64,000 bases of DNA from Ichthyophis bannanicus (GCA_033557465.1 CM066040.1:326882297-326946296), one strand, 5' to 3'; numbered from the stretch's first letter, positions 30,317-41,565 are shown. Notes: a model not told the origin generated them from the letters alone. Translations and numbers: made by a program.

Positions 30317-30785
30317 TTAAAAAGAGTTAAAATATACAGGAGAAGTGCCAGGAAAGTTTCGGAAATCCATGCAGAGGGGATGGGATCTAGGGTACAAGTT
30401 GTACGAGAGGAAGAAGAGATGACTTTCTCCAATAATTGGGTTAAATTGCGACCAAGTATGAGGGTGATCAGAGTCAGACGAGCCATCGGAGGACCCAGTA
30501 GTGAGGGAGTCCTCTGTTATGGGCAGAGAAAGGAAAGGGCTGAAAGGAGGACAGTTTTGCTGAAAGGTGGAATCTTTATCTGAAAAGTATTGAACTAATT
30601 GCTCTGCTGAGAGGGCAGTTGATAATGGAAGAATTGAGGATGGGCGAAGGCGATGCGAGACTATAGAATATAATTGTTTGGGTTTATTAGTAGCTTTGGC
30701 GATAAGTTGACCATAGTATTGTTTCTTTGTTATTGTGATAGCTTGACGGTAGCTAATATGACTGTTCCTAAATATGGCTAGAGAA
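30317..30785 (-). pseudogene. L2-A connector between endonuclease and RT
   Basis: Encodes SYRQAITITKKQYYGQLIAK, NKPKQLYSIVSHRL and ALSAEQLVQYFSDKDSTF, the characteristic connector of L2-type ORF2. It is cut at about 30785 by a Penelope-like piece. Confidence 0.75.
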
Positions 30786-30787
30786 GA

Positions 30788-30895
30788 GGGAACAAGGAGC
30801 AAGAGACGTGTGAAGGTCAAAGGAGCCTTTATTGGATGAACCCCAACGCGTTTCGGCAATGCCTTCCTCAGGGGGTATGCAGCTTATAAAATGAA
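30788..30895 (-). mobile_element. Penelope-like terminal fragment with hammerhead-like motif
   Basis: The minus strand contains CCCCTGAGGAAGGC and GCCGAAACGCG, the conserved terminal block of Penelope-like elements. No RT or GIY-YIG coding is present. It is inserted in L2-A next to a SINE. Confidence 0.6.
30840..30876 (-). ncRNA. Hammerhead-ribozyme-like motif 1
   Basis: Core on minus: CTGAGGA (30865-30871), stem II GGC-ATT-GCC, then GAAAC (30850-30854). Stem I candidate ACCCC/GGGGT (30872-30876 with 30840-30844) and a two-pair stem III fit the minimal hammerhead of Penelope elements, with U-U before the cleavage site. One extra A before stem II is a deviation. Confidence 0.5.
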
Positions 30896-30956
30896 GTAAA
30901 ATAAAATAAAATCCAACAATTAAAACAATTAAAATAACATGTGAATATCATAAATG

Positions 30957-31258
30957 GAGTGGAGGAGTAGCCTAGTGGTTGGGGCAAGGTACTTCAGGCC
31001 GGAAGGTCGGTGGTTCAAATCCCACTAGAGGACAGCAACCTTGGGCCGGAAGGACTGGGGTTTCTAGTCCCACAGGTGCTCCTTGTGGTCTTGGGCAAGC
31101 CACTTAACCCTCCATAGCCCATGTTCCCTGTAAAATAGTTATCTCCAAGTTATAATGCCCTGTTCAATGTAATTTCAGTTTGTTCAATGTAAACCGCACT
31201 GATGCAGAATAGCGCGGTATATAAGAGAATGTAAATAAATAAAATAAATAAATAAATA
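30957..31258 (+). repeat. tRNA-derived SINE with L2-like tail, copy 1
   Basis: A box TAGCCTAGTGG and B box GGTTCAAATCC are followed by a MIR-like core CTTGGGCAAGCCACTTAACC. The tail is AATGTAAACCGCACTGATGC, AGAATAGCGCGGTATA and TAAATAAATAAA, close to the L2 3' end at 13050-13107. The B-box neighbourhood is followed by an internal duplication of about 35 bp. A partner for this SINE would be the L2 LINE. Confidence 0.8.
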
Positions 31259-31259
31259 A

Positions 31260-31480
31260 TTAAAACATAAATACAACATATATAGATAAATACAAAAAAA
31301 TAAAAATGTAATAATATAATTAAAAGGAGTGTAATTATATAATTAAAAGAACAAAACACTGGGCAGAGGCAAACATATAAATACTACATGTTAAAATTAT
31401 AAAAGAAACATAAGCAGGGCAAAAGGAAGAACCTGGAGGAGGATTGTGGCGAAAAGTACAGGGGTGAAGGCGAGGTGGAT
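31260..31480. other. AT-rich spacer
   Basis: Low-complexity A/T sequence following the SINE tail; no gene seen. Confidence 0.5.
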
Positions 31481-31525
31481 GTGAAGAATACAAAGTATGT
31501 GAAGGAACCAAGTTATCAATAGCAT

Positions 31526-32330
31526 TTATGAGTGTCTGATTCCAAGTAGAGGTCTGATTATTTGGTTGAAGTCTTGTGGAAAAATGGTGTCACAGAGGGA
31601 AAATGGTGCCGCAGAGGAAGCTGTGGGAATACACCGAAATAAGCGGTGGGAGAGGCTAGAAGGGGTTGGGATGGAAGAAGATGCCCGATGTAAAATGTGG
31701 AAAAAAATGCAGTAGTGATCTGTCCAAGGTAGAGCCAGACTATGAACGTCAGATAGGCTCATCCTGGAATCAGGTGATCCAACGTGTGCTCTGTGACATG
31801 GGTTGGAAAAAGAATGTACTAAGTGAGGGCCAAATCTGATATAAGGGAGAGAAATTGTTTATCTCGGGGCCAGACTGGGCAATCAATATGAAAGTTAAAG
31901 TCCCCTAAAATAAGAAGATCTGGATACGCAGTGACTGTTTCCAAAAAAAATACTAATTGTGAGGGAGGGAGGGACGTAAACTAGGAGAATGTTACTTGTG
32001 AAGGGAGGGGGTATCTGGAGGAGAAGCACCTCAGAATAATGTAGTGTGGCAGAGGCAAGTTCAGTAATAGCTAAAGACTCCCAGAACAGGGCTGCTATCC
32101 CACCTCCTGTCCTAGAAGGACGAGAGCTTGATAATACAGTAAAGCCAGGCGGGAGACATGATATAAAATAGACCCTTCCCCCATCTTTAAGCCAAGTCTC
32201 CGTGAGAAAGAAAAGCTCCAAGTTTTTTGTAACAAAAGGTCGTTAATGAGGTTTGTTTCAGCAAGTAGAGACCAGTGGTTCAATAAAGTACAAGAAGAAT
32301 AAAGAATTGGCAGGGCAGGAGACATTACAG
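31526..32330 (-). pseudogene. L2-A endonuclease
   Basis: Frames encode LNHWSLLAETNLINDLLLQK, then ELFFLTETWLKDGG with the catalytic-type ETW box, GGGIAALFWESL and finally SLALPWTDHYCIFF with the DH box. These are the APE-type endonuclease motifs of L2/CR1 LINEs in order. Frameshifts near 32220 and 31880. Confidence 0.75.
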
Positions 32331-34423
32331 GCTTGCTATCCCACAAGGGAGGGGTTGTTATTAGGCAAGGAAGTAAAGTTACCTGGTGAACGGAGTTGTT
32401 GCGATCAGTTAAGGATGGTTGGATGGTTACCCCAGCACACCAGACTTGGAAACAGCATCAGAGATAGCAAAACTAGAAGTAATATCTGCACAACCTGCAG
32501 ACGGAAAGTGGGATTGATGCGACGCTGCCTTAATGAAGGTATATGGCCCCCGGAGCCGCCCCAAGGAGCGCGCCCAAGAAGCAGTGCGGGAAGCTGCCGC
32601 TGTGATCTTTATGGTGCCGATAATTGGATTCACGGGGGTCACATGATGGTACATCGTGACATCTGCACAGTAAGAGAACTAGGATGTTATTCTGCAGGGT
32701 AAAACAAAAGGCAGAGTGAAGCAGGTACAAAGCAATATGACAGACACAAAGCAGATAGCAAGATAGGTAACAAAATGGTGAGGAGCCATAAGAAAATGGA
32801 GAGGAGGGCAGAGGTCAAAGGAAATAAATGAAGGATTGAAGGCCAAGTAGGAGGAAAATTGAGGGAAGAGGGAGCTGCTGGGAGTACTGGAGGAAAAAAT
32901 GAAGAAGTGGCTGAGAGGAAGGTGAGATTCTATCAAGGAGAAAGGAGAGGGAAAATCAAAATAGGTTGAGAAAAATACAGGTAAGTAACTAAACTAATTA
33001 ATCTAAAAATAAGAAAGACAAAAAAGTTAGTGTTCAATTGGCCAGTGTCCAATCAGTCCAGAATAGGAGGAGGAGCCCGTACTGTCAATGATTCAGTTTG
33101 ATGTCTGGTGCTCCTAAAATGGTGCCATAAGTTTGCCAAGATGGAGCAGGTCCGCAGGGCCACTCAGGGCCACTTACCAAGGTCGAATCTTGGCCAGTTG
33201 ACAGTTAGTTCTTTAAGGTGGACAGCAAAGGATCCCGTTTATACTTATACTTGCTCCTCCTGCCGACGTCTCTTTGCCTTGCACAGCACGATCAAGGTAG
33301 TAACGAACTTTCCTGCCAGATCAGGCAACTGTCTGCGTGTCAAACATACATTCCAAAAGGGCTGCAGAGAGGTGTTCAGGCCAGGTAGGGTCCACAACTG
33401 CAATCGGAAGGAAGTGGGAATGCAGTAAATCACCTCTGAGACTGCGAGATCAATTTACTGCTCAGCCCCACCCGAATGTGCTGACAAAGGGAAGAAACAG
33501 CCGACAAGAAGGAAGCTAGAATCACCCTCACTGGAAAGAAAATCCGCCACTCCGGTATTGCAGAGAAGCCCGCCTCCTGCATCTAACAGTGTCCATTTGT
33601 GCACCGGCCCAGCTGCAGCCATGGTGCATCTAGAATGAGAGAAGGAGAGAACACCCACTCTGCAATCCAGGGGCTTGGCCCTGGAGGGCAGTGACAACTG
33701 GCAGTCTAGTAGCACCAGCAGGACTCAGCGACTCCCCTCGCTCTCCAACCTCTGAGAGTAGGCAACTGGTGGGGGATGCGCAACACTTAGGTGTGGAGGA
33801 ACCACCAGACTCAGGTTGCGAGGCTGCAGTTGAGGGACAAGAGAAGCTGCCGCTATCACTGAATGGCGGCAAGGATGCTGCTGTTGCCAAAGTCTGTGCT
33901 GAACTATGCCAGTCGGCATATCCAAGTACCCATTTCTGTGGCAATGCATTGCTGGGACTTCCACATTTCTGAAATGGCTTGCAACCATGCACATACCCAA
34001 CCTGTGATCTGCAAGGGCCTGTCCCCAGAACCGGTTGCGGGGATATGCATCTTTTGGGATGGAGATGGAGCGATTTCAGAAGGCACTTACACGTGCCTCC
34101 CTTCATTACCACCCTCCCCTAGAATTTTGGAGGTGGTACGCTGGACATCCCAAATTCCTCCCAGCCCTTCTAAAATCCCACGTCACACATTTGCATGGGA
34201 AACATAAAAAATAAGGTTGCGCCTTGAGCTAGAAGACAGGGTTTGAAAGACAGAAATAATTCTTTGCATTTGCATGGCACGAGCTATATCAAGAAAAATC
34301 TGCATTTTATGCGCACAAAACAGTGAGAACTCTCATCTTATCCTTCTCAGATATAAATAAAACCAGGAAGGTCGCTCTGGTGGAAATTCATCTTGTGACT
34401 CTTGTAAAAGAGCAGTCAAATTA
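32331..34423. other. Unassigned; possible L2-A 5' region
   Basis: About 2 kb upstream of the L2-A endonuclease. Frames up to 160 codons occur on both strands (for example 33630-34112 minus) but none has a recognisable motif or ATG context, and they overlap. It could be the L2-A 5' UTR or ORF1 remnant. Confidence 0.4.
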
Positions 34424-34535
34424 ACTACTACTACTACTATTAATCATTTATATAGCGCCACAAGGTAGCGCTGTACAAGAACATATAGAAGATGAGCCCT
34501 GCTCATTGGCGCTTACAATATGAGCATTAATCACT
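34424..34535 (+). repeat. Interspersed repeat with LINE-like tail
   Basis: ACTACTACTACTATTAATC microsatellite, then CATTTATATAGCGCCACAAG and GTAGCGCTGTACAAGAACAT, and GGCGCTTACAAT. Related to 5409-5545. Confidence 0.7.
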
Positions 34536-35420
34536 AGAGCATCCATTCCTTCCTCTCATTCATTATCCAATCTTACCAGGAATATAATAACATTTTGAAA
34601 ATGCAATAGTATCTAAATTTGGAACATTCGAAACTTCCTTGAGAGATCCTGATTGAGAAGTATCTCTGGAGAAAGCAAATTAGTAATTGGAAAATTCAAA
34701 AATTTGAAATTATTTCTAGCAACATTCTGCAGTGACCCCCTCTTGTAGTGAAGAACAAAAGTATTTTTAATCACAGGTGCAGAATGAAAGAGAAAACTTG
34801 AGACTCTAACAACAGTGTCCTTTTATTGATGCTGCAAATCTGCTCACCAAATTGTTTAAAAAATTAAAACTGTTACCTGAGTAAAGGAACACAACTGAGT
34901 AACCATATCAGTTTAAGTTTTTCTGTCCAAGTTACCATTTGCCGTATATCTGCCAAGGAAACCTACAGCAAATAACGTGCGTTAACGGAGATTGACTCTT
35001 AGTAAATGATCCCCCTTCATGAGTTACTTGAGAAGTGCTTAAACTGGACATGTCTGGCTAACATTATGATATCTTGATGTCTTTATTATATTGTTATTTT
35101 ATGCAGTTTACTGTATTAATTTTTGCTGTAAACAGCTTTGAGTTGAAGTTCGTTCAAGAGACAAGGGGGGGAGATATTCAGCGGCAGCGGTCAGTAGCAC
35201 TTCAATTTAAACCCAGATAGTCAATGCCAGGTGTATCTGCCGATTGGCACTAAATGTCCGGTTTGCCTGGATAGTACTTTTGCAATCCACCTAGCGGAGT
35301 TGTTTTAGCCAGTCAGCGGCTCAGTATCACCGTTGACCAGCCTGCTCATAGTGCTACCACCTCTCTGATGCCAGAACATCTCATTCCTACCAGTTAGCGA
35401 TGGGGCGTTTAACTAGTTTT
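34536..35420. other. No gene seen; MITE-end-like sequences
   Basis: AT-rich. TTAGTAAATGATCCCCC near 35001 resembles one end of a Harbinger-type MITE, and GGGGGAGATATTCAGCGG at about 35165 resembles another MITE end. I could not find the partners. Confidence 0.35.
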
Positions 35421-35505
35421 GAAGGAGAAACTTTACTTACCGATAATTTCCTTTCCTGGAATCCTGCTAGACCAGTCCAGACTAGTGGGTTGTGTCCACC
35501 TGCCA
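35421..35505 (-). repeat. DIRS-B right terminal repeat
   Basis: Complementary to 35812-35870; carries TATCG|GTAAGT on minus at 35435-35440. Confidence 0.8.
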
Positions 35506-35811
35506 GCAGATGGCGAGAAAGAGAAAAATTCCCAAAGCTTTGTGACATCACCCTTGGTATAAAAACCCATCCCCAAGGGGAGCTTCAGTATAACCATAAC
35601 AAGCAGCAGGAATACAAACAGCCAAGGAAGCACAAAACCAGACCAAAAAGGAGCTCAGAAACAAATAACTCTTATAACAACAAGATAAATTGAAGAAAGC
35701 AAAAAAGGACCCACAGGCCAAGGAAGTACGTACATGGTGAGGTACAGCAATGTCACCAATATGTAAAAAGAGTCTTAGCTAGGCAACGGACTTAACAGTT
35801 TAGAGGGGTGG

Positions 35812-35912
35812 GTCCTGGACTGGTCTAGCAGGATTCCAGGAAAGGAAATTATCGGTAAGTAAAATTTCTCCTTCCAAATACATCCTGCTAGACCAGTCCA
35901 GACTAGTGGGGA
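35812..35912 (-). repeat. DIRS-B internal complementary region
   Basis: First half pairs with the right terminus, second half (from 35871) corresponds to the left terminus at 41525-41565. Confidence 0.8.
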
Positions 35913-35921
35913 ATACCATAG

Positions 35922-36984
35922 CTAAATAACTCCAGGGTGGGAACAGACAGCTTCAGCCAAGACAGAGGCTCCGAAGCAAGCTGCTTCTTGAGCTTGGACA
36001 TCCATGGGATAGTGATGTGCAAAAGTAGAGAAGGAGGACCAGGTGGCCACCCTGCAAATATTTAGTGGAGCTACCCATGAGCATTCTGCCCAGGAGGTAG
36101 CCTGGGCCTGCAAGGAATGTGCTTGAAGACCTATGGGCACAGGTTTGTTCAATAAAATATAAGCTGACTCAATGGTCTCCTTGATCCAGAATGCAATGGT
36201 TGCTTTGGAAACGGCCACTCCTTTTCAGGGACCAGAAGCCAGGACAAAAGGTGATCGGAGAGACGAAACATATTAGTGAGTTTGAGGTAATGGCACAACG
36301 CCCTACCAACATCCAACAGGTGAAGGACTCAGTTGTCACCCGAAGACTGTTCCTTAAAAAAGGAAGGAAGCACAACTGATTGGTTGAAATGAAAATCCGA
36401 AAGGACCTTAGACAGAAAAGAGTGCACTGTTCAAATGGTAACCCCCTCCAGGGAAAAAGACAGAAAAGGATCCCGGCAAGAAAGTGCCTGGAGCTCCGAA
36501 AGGCGCCATACTGAAGTGGCTGCCATAAGAATAACAATTTTGAGAGTCAAATCTTTGAGAAATGCCCTGCTGAGAGGCTCAAACGGGGCATGGATGAATG
36601 CACAAAGCACAAAGGACAGATTCCAAGAAGGGATGATTGGACGAATGGGGGGCCTCAGGGAGAGAACACTCTCCAGAAATAGGAAACATCTACATGAGAA
36701 GCAAAAGACTGCCCATGGAGAGGCCCCCGAAAGAATGTTAAGGCCACAATATGCACCTTTAAAGAATTTAAGGCGAGACCCTTATCAAATCTGTCATGAA
36801 GGAAGGAAAGAATGTCTGGAATATCAACCCGCCAAGGGAAGAGGGATCTCTTAAAACACCAAGAAGAAAAAAGATGCCAGATCCGAGCACAGGCACAAGA
36901 GGTAGAAGACTGTTGAGCCTGTAGTAGAGTGGTCACTACTTGTGGCAAGTAACTTTTGCGATACAAGTGAGGCCACTCAGCCAA
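35922..36984 (-). pseudogene. DIRS-B tyrosine recombinase
   Basis: The frame at 35922-36218 holds box II and the C-terminal region (FSTFAHHYPMD, with the tyrosine). Box II reads AHSLQAQ, so the conserved arginine of HxxR is replaced by Gln. The N-terminal part is at 36655-36984 (DIPDILSFLHDRFDKGLAL). Frameshifts lie between. Confidence 0.78.
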
Positions 36985-37566
36985 GCTGTAAGCGAGTAAG
37001 GAGCGGGGTCATCATGAGAATCGGCCCCTGAAGCAGGAGACCTCTCCGGAGATTGAGGGGAGGGGGCGCCTCCTGCAGGAGGTCGAGATCGGCATACCAT
37101 GTACGCCAAGGCCAATCTGGGGTCACCAGCACTACCTGTCCAAAGTGTGACTTTATCTGATGGCGTACCAGCCGATTAGCAGCCAAGGAGGAAAGAAACT
37201 GGTTCAAGGCCAGTTCTGAACCAGAGCATCTAGTCCATGAGTTTGGTTCCTTTCGACGACTGAAAAAGATTGACAGTATTGGAAGAGATGGCCATTAGGT
37301 CTAGAGTCGGATGACCCCACCAATGTATAATGTTCGCAAACGCCCACGGAGCTAGCTTCCAATCACCTGGGTCCAGGATATGACGACTCAGGAAATTCGC
37401 TGGAATGTTCTCCAGACCCACAATGTGCTGCACAGAAAGAGCTAGGAGGATGGATTCTGCCCAGGGAAATAGAAGACTCATTTCCAGGGCCACTCCAGGA
37501 CATTTGGTCCCACTCTGTCAGTTGAAATAAGTCACAGTGGTGGAATTGTCAGAAAGTACTCAGACT
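36985..37566 (-). pseudogene. DIRS-B RNase H
   Basis: Frame at 37230-37493 encodes SVQHIVGLENIPANFLSRHI and HPTLDLMAISSNTVNLF, matching the C-terminal RNase H block in DIRS-A and DIRS-D. A second frame (36977-37207) continues it. Decayed. Confidence 0.65.
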
Positions 37567-38450
37567 GCTCAACCCTGGAGGTAGGATTGAAAGAAGAGTA
37601 GAGCCAGATGAACAGTCCAGTCTTCGAGGCAATTGATGGTCCAAGAGACTTCTTGAATGGACCAAGATCCCTGCACTGTTTGTCCCTGGCAGTGCGCTCC
37701 CCAACCTATTAGGTTGGTGTCCATGGTGACCACCACCCAACATGGAATTTCCAAAGGAATGCCCTTCAACAAGTGCTGAGGACAAAGCCACCAGCGAAGA
37801 CTGCGGTGAACAACTGAAAAAAGGGGTAGACGAACCTGATAGTCCTGGGTGGATAGGAACCAGAGCGACAGGAGAGAGTACTGAAGCAGATGCATGTGAG
37901 CATGGGCCCAGGGGACTATATCGATAGCAGACGTCAAGGTGCTGAGGAGTTGCAGGTAATCCCAGGCAGTGGGAGCTGCCAGGCACCGGAAGGCATGGAC
38001 CTGAATGCAGAGCTTCTTGCATCTGTCATAAGAGAGAAAGATGCGACCCACTCTCGTGTCGAAGTGAGTGCTGAGAAATTCCAGAGACTGAATTGGGCAC
38101 AGATAGCTTTTGGCATAATTGACGACCCAGCCAAGATGGTCCAAAAAGGAAAGGACCTGAGAGACAACAGAAGCAGCCTCCTCAAAACTCATTGCTTTGA
38201 TCAGCCAATCATTTAGATAAGAATGAACCCGAATACCATGGTGCCGCAGGGAAGCTGCCACTACTACAATCAATTTAAAGAAAGTGTGAGGAGCTGTGGC
38301 AAGACCAAAGAGCTTGGCACGAAACTGATAATGTTGACCGAGGACAGTGAAACGTAAATACTGCTGATGATCTTGGCGGATTGGAATGTGAAAATATGCT
38401 TCCGCCAAGTCCAAGGATGCGAGAAATTCACCTGGCCGAACAGCATGAAT
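37567..38450 (-). pseudogene. DIRS-B reverse transcriptase, catalytic part
   Basis: Open for 295 codons (37569-38456). Motifs: SLDLAEAYFHIPIRQDHQQY, LFGLATAP and YLNDWL. The catalytic box has Asn in place of the first Asp of YLDDWL, so this RT would be inactive. Otherwise it is one of the longest open frames among the DIRS copies. Confidence 0.82.
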
Positions 38451-38800
38451 AGTCATCAGCTGGCTGATGACTACCCGCGTATTGCTTGACCTGAAGCAGG
38501 GTGCTTAACTGGGGGCACCCGAAACGTGACACGTCGGATTAGCAGATTGCGGTGTTACTGGGAGCAGCCTTGGAATCAAGCCATTGATCAGCTAAGTCAA
38601 GCTGTTGAACAAATTTTTTTTCCTTTATTAAAATGGAAGGGCCACAGCGGTGTTAGGATATTTCCTATTCACTGAGCTGGCAACTCCAACAAAAAATTAA
38701 TTGGTCTACTCTGAGGGGTTGGTTTATGTTATGGACAGGGTTTTTGTAGGTGTGTGTTATTTTTGACCCTGTTAATAGGGTTTTGTTTTTTTTTTCTGTC
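38451..38800 (+). mobile_element. Penelope-like fragment in DIRS-B, with 15-bp target duplication
   Basis: A perfect 15-bp duplication CCGAACAGCATGAAT (38436-38450 and 38801-38815) flanks 350 bp. The insert begins with an inverted repeat AGTCATCAGC/GCTGATGACT and contains a hammerhead-like block at 38491-38525. It splits the DIRS-B RT. Confidence 0.75.
38491..38525 (+). ncRNA. Hammerhead-ribozyme-like motif 2 (degenerate)
   Basis: CTGAAGCA, a six-pair stem II GGGTGC/GCACCC (38499-38504 with 38515-38520), then GAAAC at 38521-38525. The last base of the CUGANGA core is C, not the A expected for activity, so this copy is probably inactive. Confidence 0.45.
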
Positions 38801-39365
38801 CCGAACAGCATGAATGACTGTCCTGAGGATTTCTATCTGGAACCGCAGCACCTGAAGACAGTGATTCACTCTATTGAGATCCAGAATAGGATAGAAGAAG
38901 CAGTCCTTCTTGGGAATGACAAAGTAAATGGAATAGTGACCAGAACCTCTTTCTGAGGGAGGAGCTGGGAATACCGCATTGAGCTGAAGAAGTCGGTGGA
39001 GAGTCAGGAGTACAGTCTTTGCCTTGGCCATGGAACCACATGGAGAGATGAGGAAGACATTTGGCACGGCCACAGTGAAGCTGAGAGCATAACCCTGTGT
39101 TACTATCTTGAGTACCCACCGGTCCAATGTTATCTGGGTCCATTTGTGGGAAAAATACCCCAGAATTGACCCGGAAACCATCAATGGGAAGATTTGGCAG
39201 AACTGGAAAACTTGTTGGACAAGGAGAAATTGTCCTGGTTGCGATGGATACCTGAAAGGACTGAAGCTTAGAAGCAGCCCTATTCAAAGAAGAACCAGAT
39301 TTGCCAGGCCGGTAACGACAAACATCTATGAAGCGGACTCTATAAGATGAGGATGTTGACGACAA
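38801..39365 (-). pseudogene. DIRS-B reverse transcriptase, N-terminal part
   Basis: Encodes HYSIYFVIPKKDCFFYPILD and LNRVNHCLQVLRFQIEILRT, the fingers of DIRS RT. It continues into the catalytic part if the Penelope insert is skipped. Confidence 0.8.
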
Positions 39366-41418
39366 CGAAAATTGGATTTAGACTTATCTTCTGACAAACG
39401 TTGAGGCTTGACTTCCATCAAATCCTTCACAAGTTTTTCCAAATCCTCACCAAAAAGAAGGTGGCCCTTTGAAAGGAAGTTGGCGAGATGGGACTTGGAA
39501 GCAGCATCCGCATTCCAATGACAGAGCCTCAGTCAATGCCGAGCCACTGCAGTAGCAGCCACAGACCGAGCAGCTAAGTGCAGAAGATCATAAAAGGCAT
39601 CTGCAAGAAAGGCAGTGATCAACTCTAAAAAAGAGGCAAAGCCGGATCATCCGGAAGTGACTGAAGTCATCTGAGCAGAGCACGTGCAGCGAGACCTCCA
39701 CAAACAGAGACCTGCAATGCCAAGGTCGATGACGAGAAAGTGGTTTTTAAGACTCCCTCCATCTTGCGATCTGTCTGATCACGGCAGGCAGTGCCGCCCT
39801 CCACAGGAATGATTCTGTGTTTAGTGACTGCAGTGACCAGGGCGTCTACTTTAGGGAAATGCAACCACTTGTCAAGATAATCTGAAGACCAAATGTAAAC
39901 ACACCTCAAGCAACAAGCAGAGCATAGAGACACACCAGGAGAATCCCACTCTAAGGAGCCCATCTGTTGTAGTTCCCTTGGAACTACAATAGGAAGATTT
40001 CCTGATGCCCACGATGATGGGGTCTGCCTGAGGTTTAGAGGAAGTTGAAGGCTGTTGCACTTGAGAGTCCGAGAGGTGCAGAACCTCCGTAATTTGCGCA
40101 ATGAGAGCAGGAAGCTCTTTCTTATGAAATAACCGGATATCATGACTGTCTTCTCGACACTCCTGGTCTTCTTCCAATGGCAAGCGCTCTCCTTTTTCCC
40201 GGCCGGACTCAGAAGTGATAGAATGTTTGTCTGAAGGACCGTCACCGTGTTCCCCTGCAGGGCACCAGTCCCCTGGAGGAGAGGCGGTATCCTTGGCCAG
40301 ATCTAAAGAAGCTTCAGCCAAACTTCAGTGGGCACGCTTTCCAGCTGGTGGATTAGTGGTGGTCAGAGTAGCCAAAGTCCCCGTGCCACATATCTCAGGC
40401 CTGACGGAATAGCTGCATAAATTGGAGAGCAGAGCAGTCGGCTGAAGTCTGCAAAGGCTGAATAGAGAGGTGTAGAGGGTGAGCAGACAGCTCAGGCAAC
40501 AAACCGGAGGAAGGACATCTTGAGATCTAGCATCACCCTGAGGTAACCCAGAGGGAGATAAAGCAAGAGACCTGGAAGGGCTACGGAACCAGGACGTGCA
40601 GAGACAGAAGGACCCCCTTGATCAGAACCACAGGAGGAACACAAACTATCTGTCCAAGTCTTACATTTCTTCCAACAGCCCAAGCAGCGCTATAGGGAAG
40701 AAGGTATTTTCACAACAGGATAAAAAAAAAGTCACAGGAACAGCCGGGGAACCAAAAATCATCAGACTCTGAAGAAAGAACAGCAGCAGCGGAATAAAAA
40801 TTATGATGGGAAACAGCAAAACAGAGCCGGGAAGCAGCTGCCGACTCACCATGTGAAGAGAAGCAGGAAAAAGGCAACTGCATAAAACGGAGCACACCGA
40901 AGAAAGAAGGGAGGCTCATGTGATCAGAAGAACAAAATATCACCAAAACAGATTGGGACGCTGCTTTAAAAGAGAACTGCGAAAGAAAACAAAACAGTCA
41001 CTGCTCTTGAAGGAGGAAAAAAACAGATGAAGAAGAAAGGGTCCGGAGAAGAAAAAAATGGCCGACAACTTCCTCAGCAACTGGTCCTTGAATAAGGTGT
41101 TTGTTTTTTTTAAACAAACTTTAAGGAGTTAGAAAAATAACAAAAGGTGACCGCCAACGCCAACTCAGCTGATAGACGTCTTGCTTGCAGAACAGTCAGG
41201 ACTGAAGGCTGCAACTGCTCCTTGTGAGCAGGAGAACTTCCCTTCAGAGGTGCTCTACTGGTCCTCGACCAAGGGCAGCTCTGGAAAGTGAAGAAAGGAA
41301 AACTGTTGGCAAAGAAGGGGCACCACAATGTGGCACAACTGCCAAAAATAGCTACACTGACACCAAATCTCTTCTCGGAGAACGCCAGGAGCTAGAAGTC
41401 CAACATTTGCTGAGACAG
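39366..41418 (-). pseudogene. DIRS-B gag region and 5' UTR
   Basis: The frames at 39667-40245 and 39872-40321 contain RKSFLLSLRKLRRFC/HKKELPALIAQITEVLHLS, which aligns with the RRDELPSLISHTLAELQIS block of the DIRS-D gag. No enzymatic motif. Sequence above about 40400 is decayed. Confidence 0.55.
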
Positions 41419-41565
41419 AAAATACTGAAGCTCCCCTTGGGGGTTGGGTTTTTATACCAAAGGTGATGCCACAAAGCTTCTGGAATATTCCTCTGTCTCA
41501 TCATCTGCTGGCAGGGGGACACAACCCTCTAGTCTGGACTGCTCTAGCAGGATGAATTTGGAAGG
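41419..41565 (-). repeat. DIRS-B left terminal repeat
   Basis: Contains CATCCTGCTAGAGCAGTCCA and CCAGACTAGAGGGTTGTG (minus), matching the right terminus and the internal region. Confidence 0.78.

Larger units (their letters stand above)
20060..32330 (-). mobile_element. L2-A LINE, split by nested insertions
   Basis: Minus-strand L2-type ORF2 pieces lie in order from high to low coordinate: endonuclease (31895-32330 and 31526-31790), connector (30317-30785), RT (21770-22171), RT palm (21000-21290) and C-terminus (20060-20249). Between them lie a Penelope piece and a SINE (30788-31258), CR1-B with the gypsy element (22172-30230), a plus-strand L2 fragment (21290-21768) and CR1-C (20437-20985). 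The frame ends in ANFRP at about 30220 and resumes in NLPFLSKLLEKLVF at about 22165, which shows the two ends were once joined. Confidence 0.75.
35421..41565 (-). mobile_element. DIRS-B, near-complete DIRS-1-like element
   Basis: All DIRS parts are in place on minus: left terminus (about 41420-41565), gag region, RT, RNase H, tyrosine recombinase, internal complementary region (35812-35912) and right terminus (35421-35505). The internal region combines sequence complementary to the right terminus (TCTAGCAGGATTCCAGG, TTATCGGTAAGT) with sequence matching the left terminus (CCTTCCAAATACATCCTGCT). Length 6145 bp. A Penelope piece interrupts RT. Many stops and two catalytic substitutions make it inactive. 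Confidence 0.88.

Noticed and set aside
33630..34112. 160-codon minus-strand frame as a gene
   Set aside because: No domain, overlapped by open frames on the other strand, low-complexity composition.
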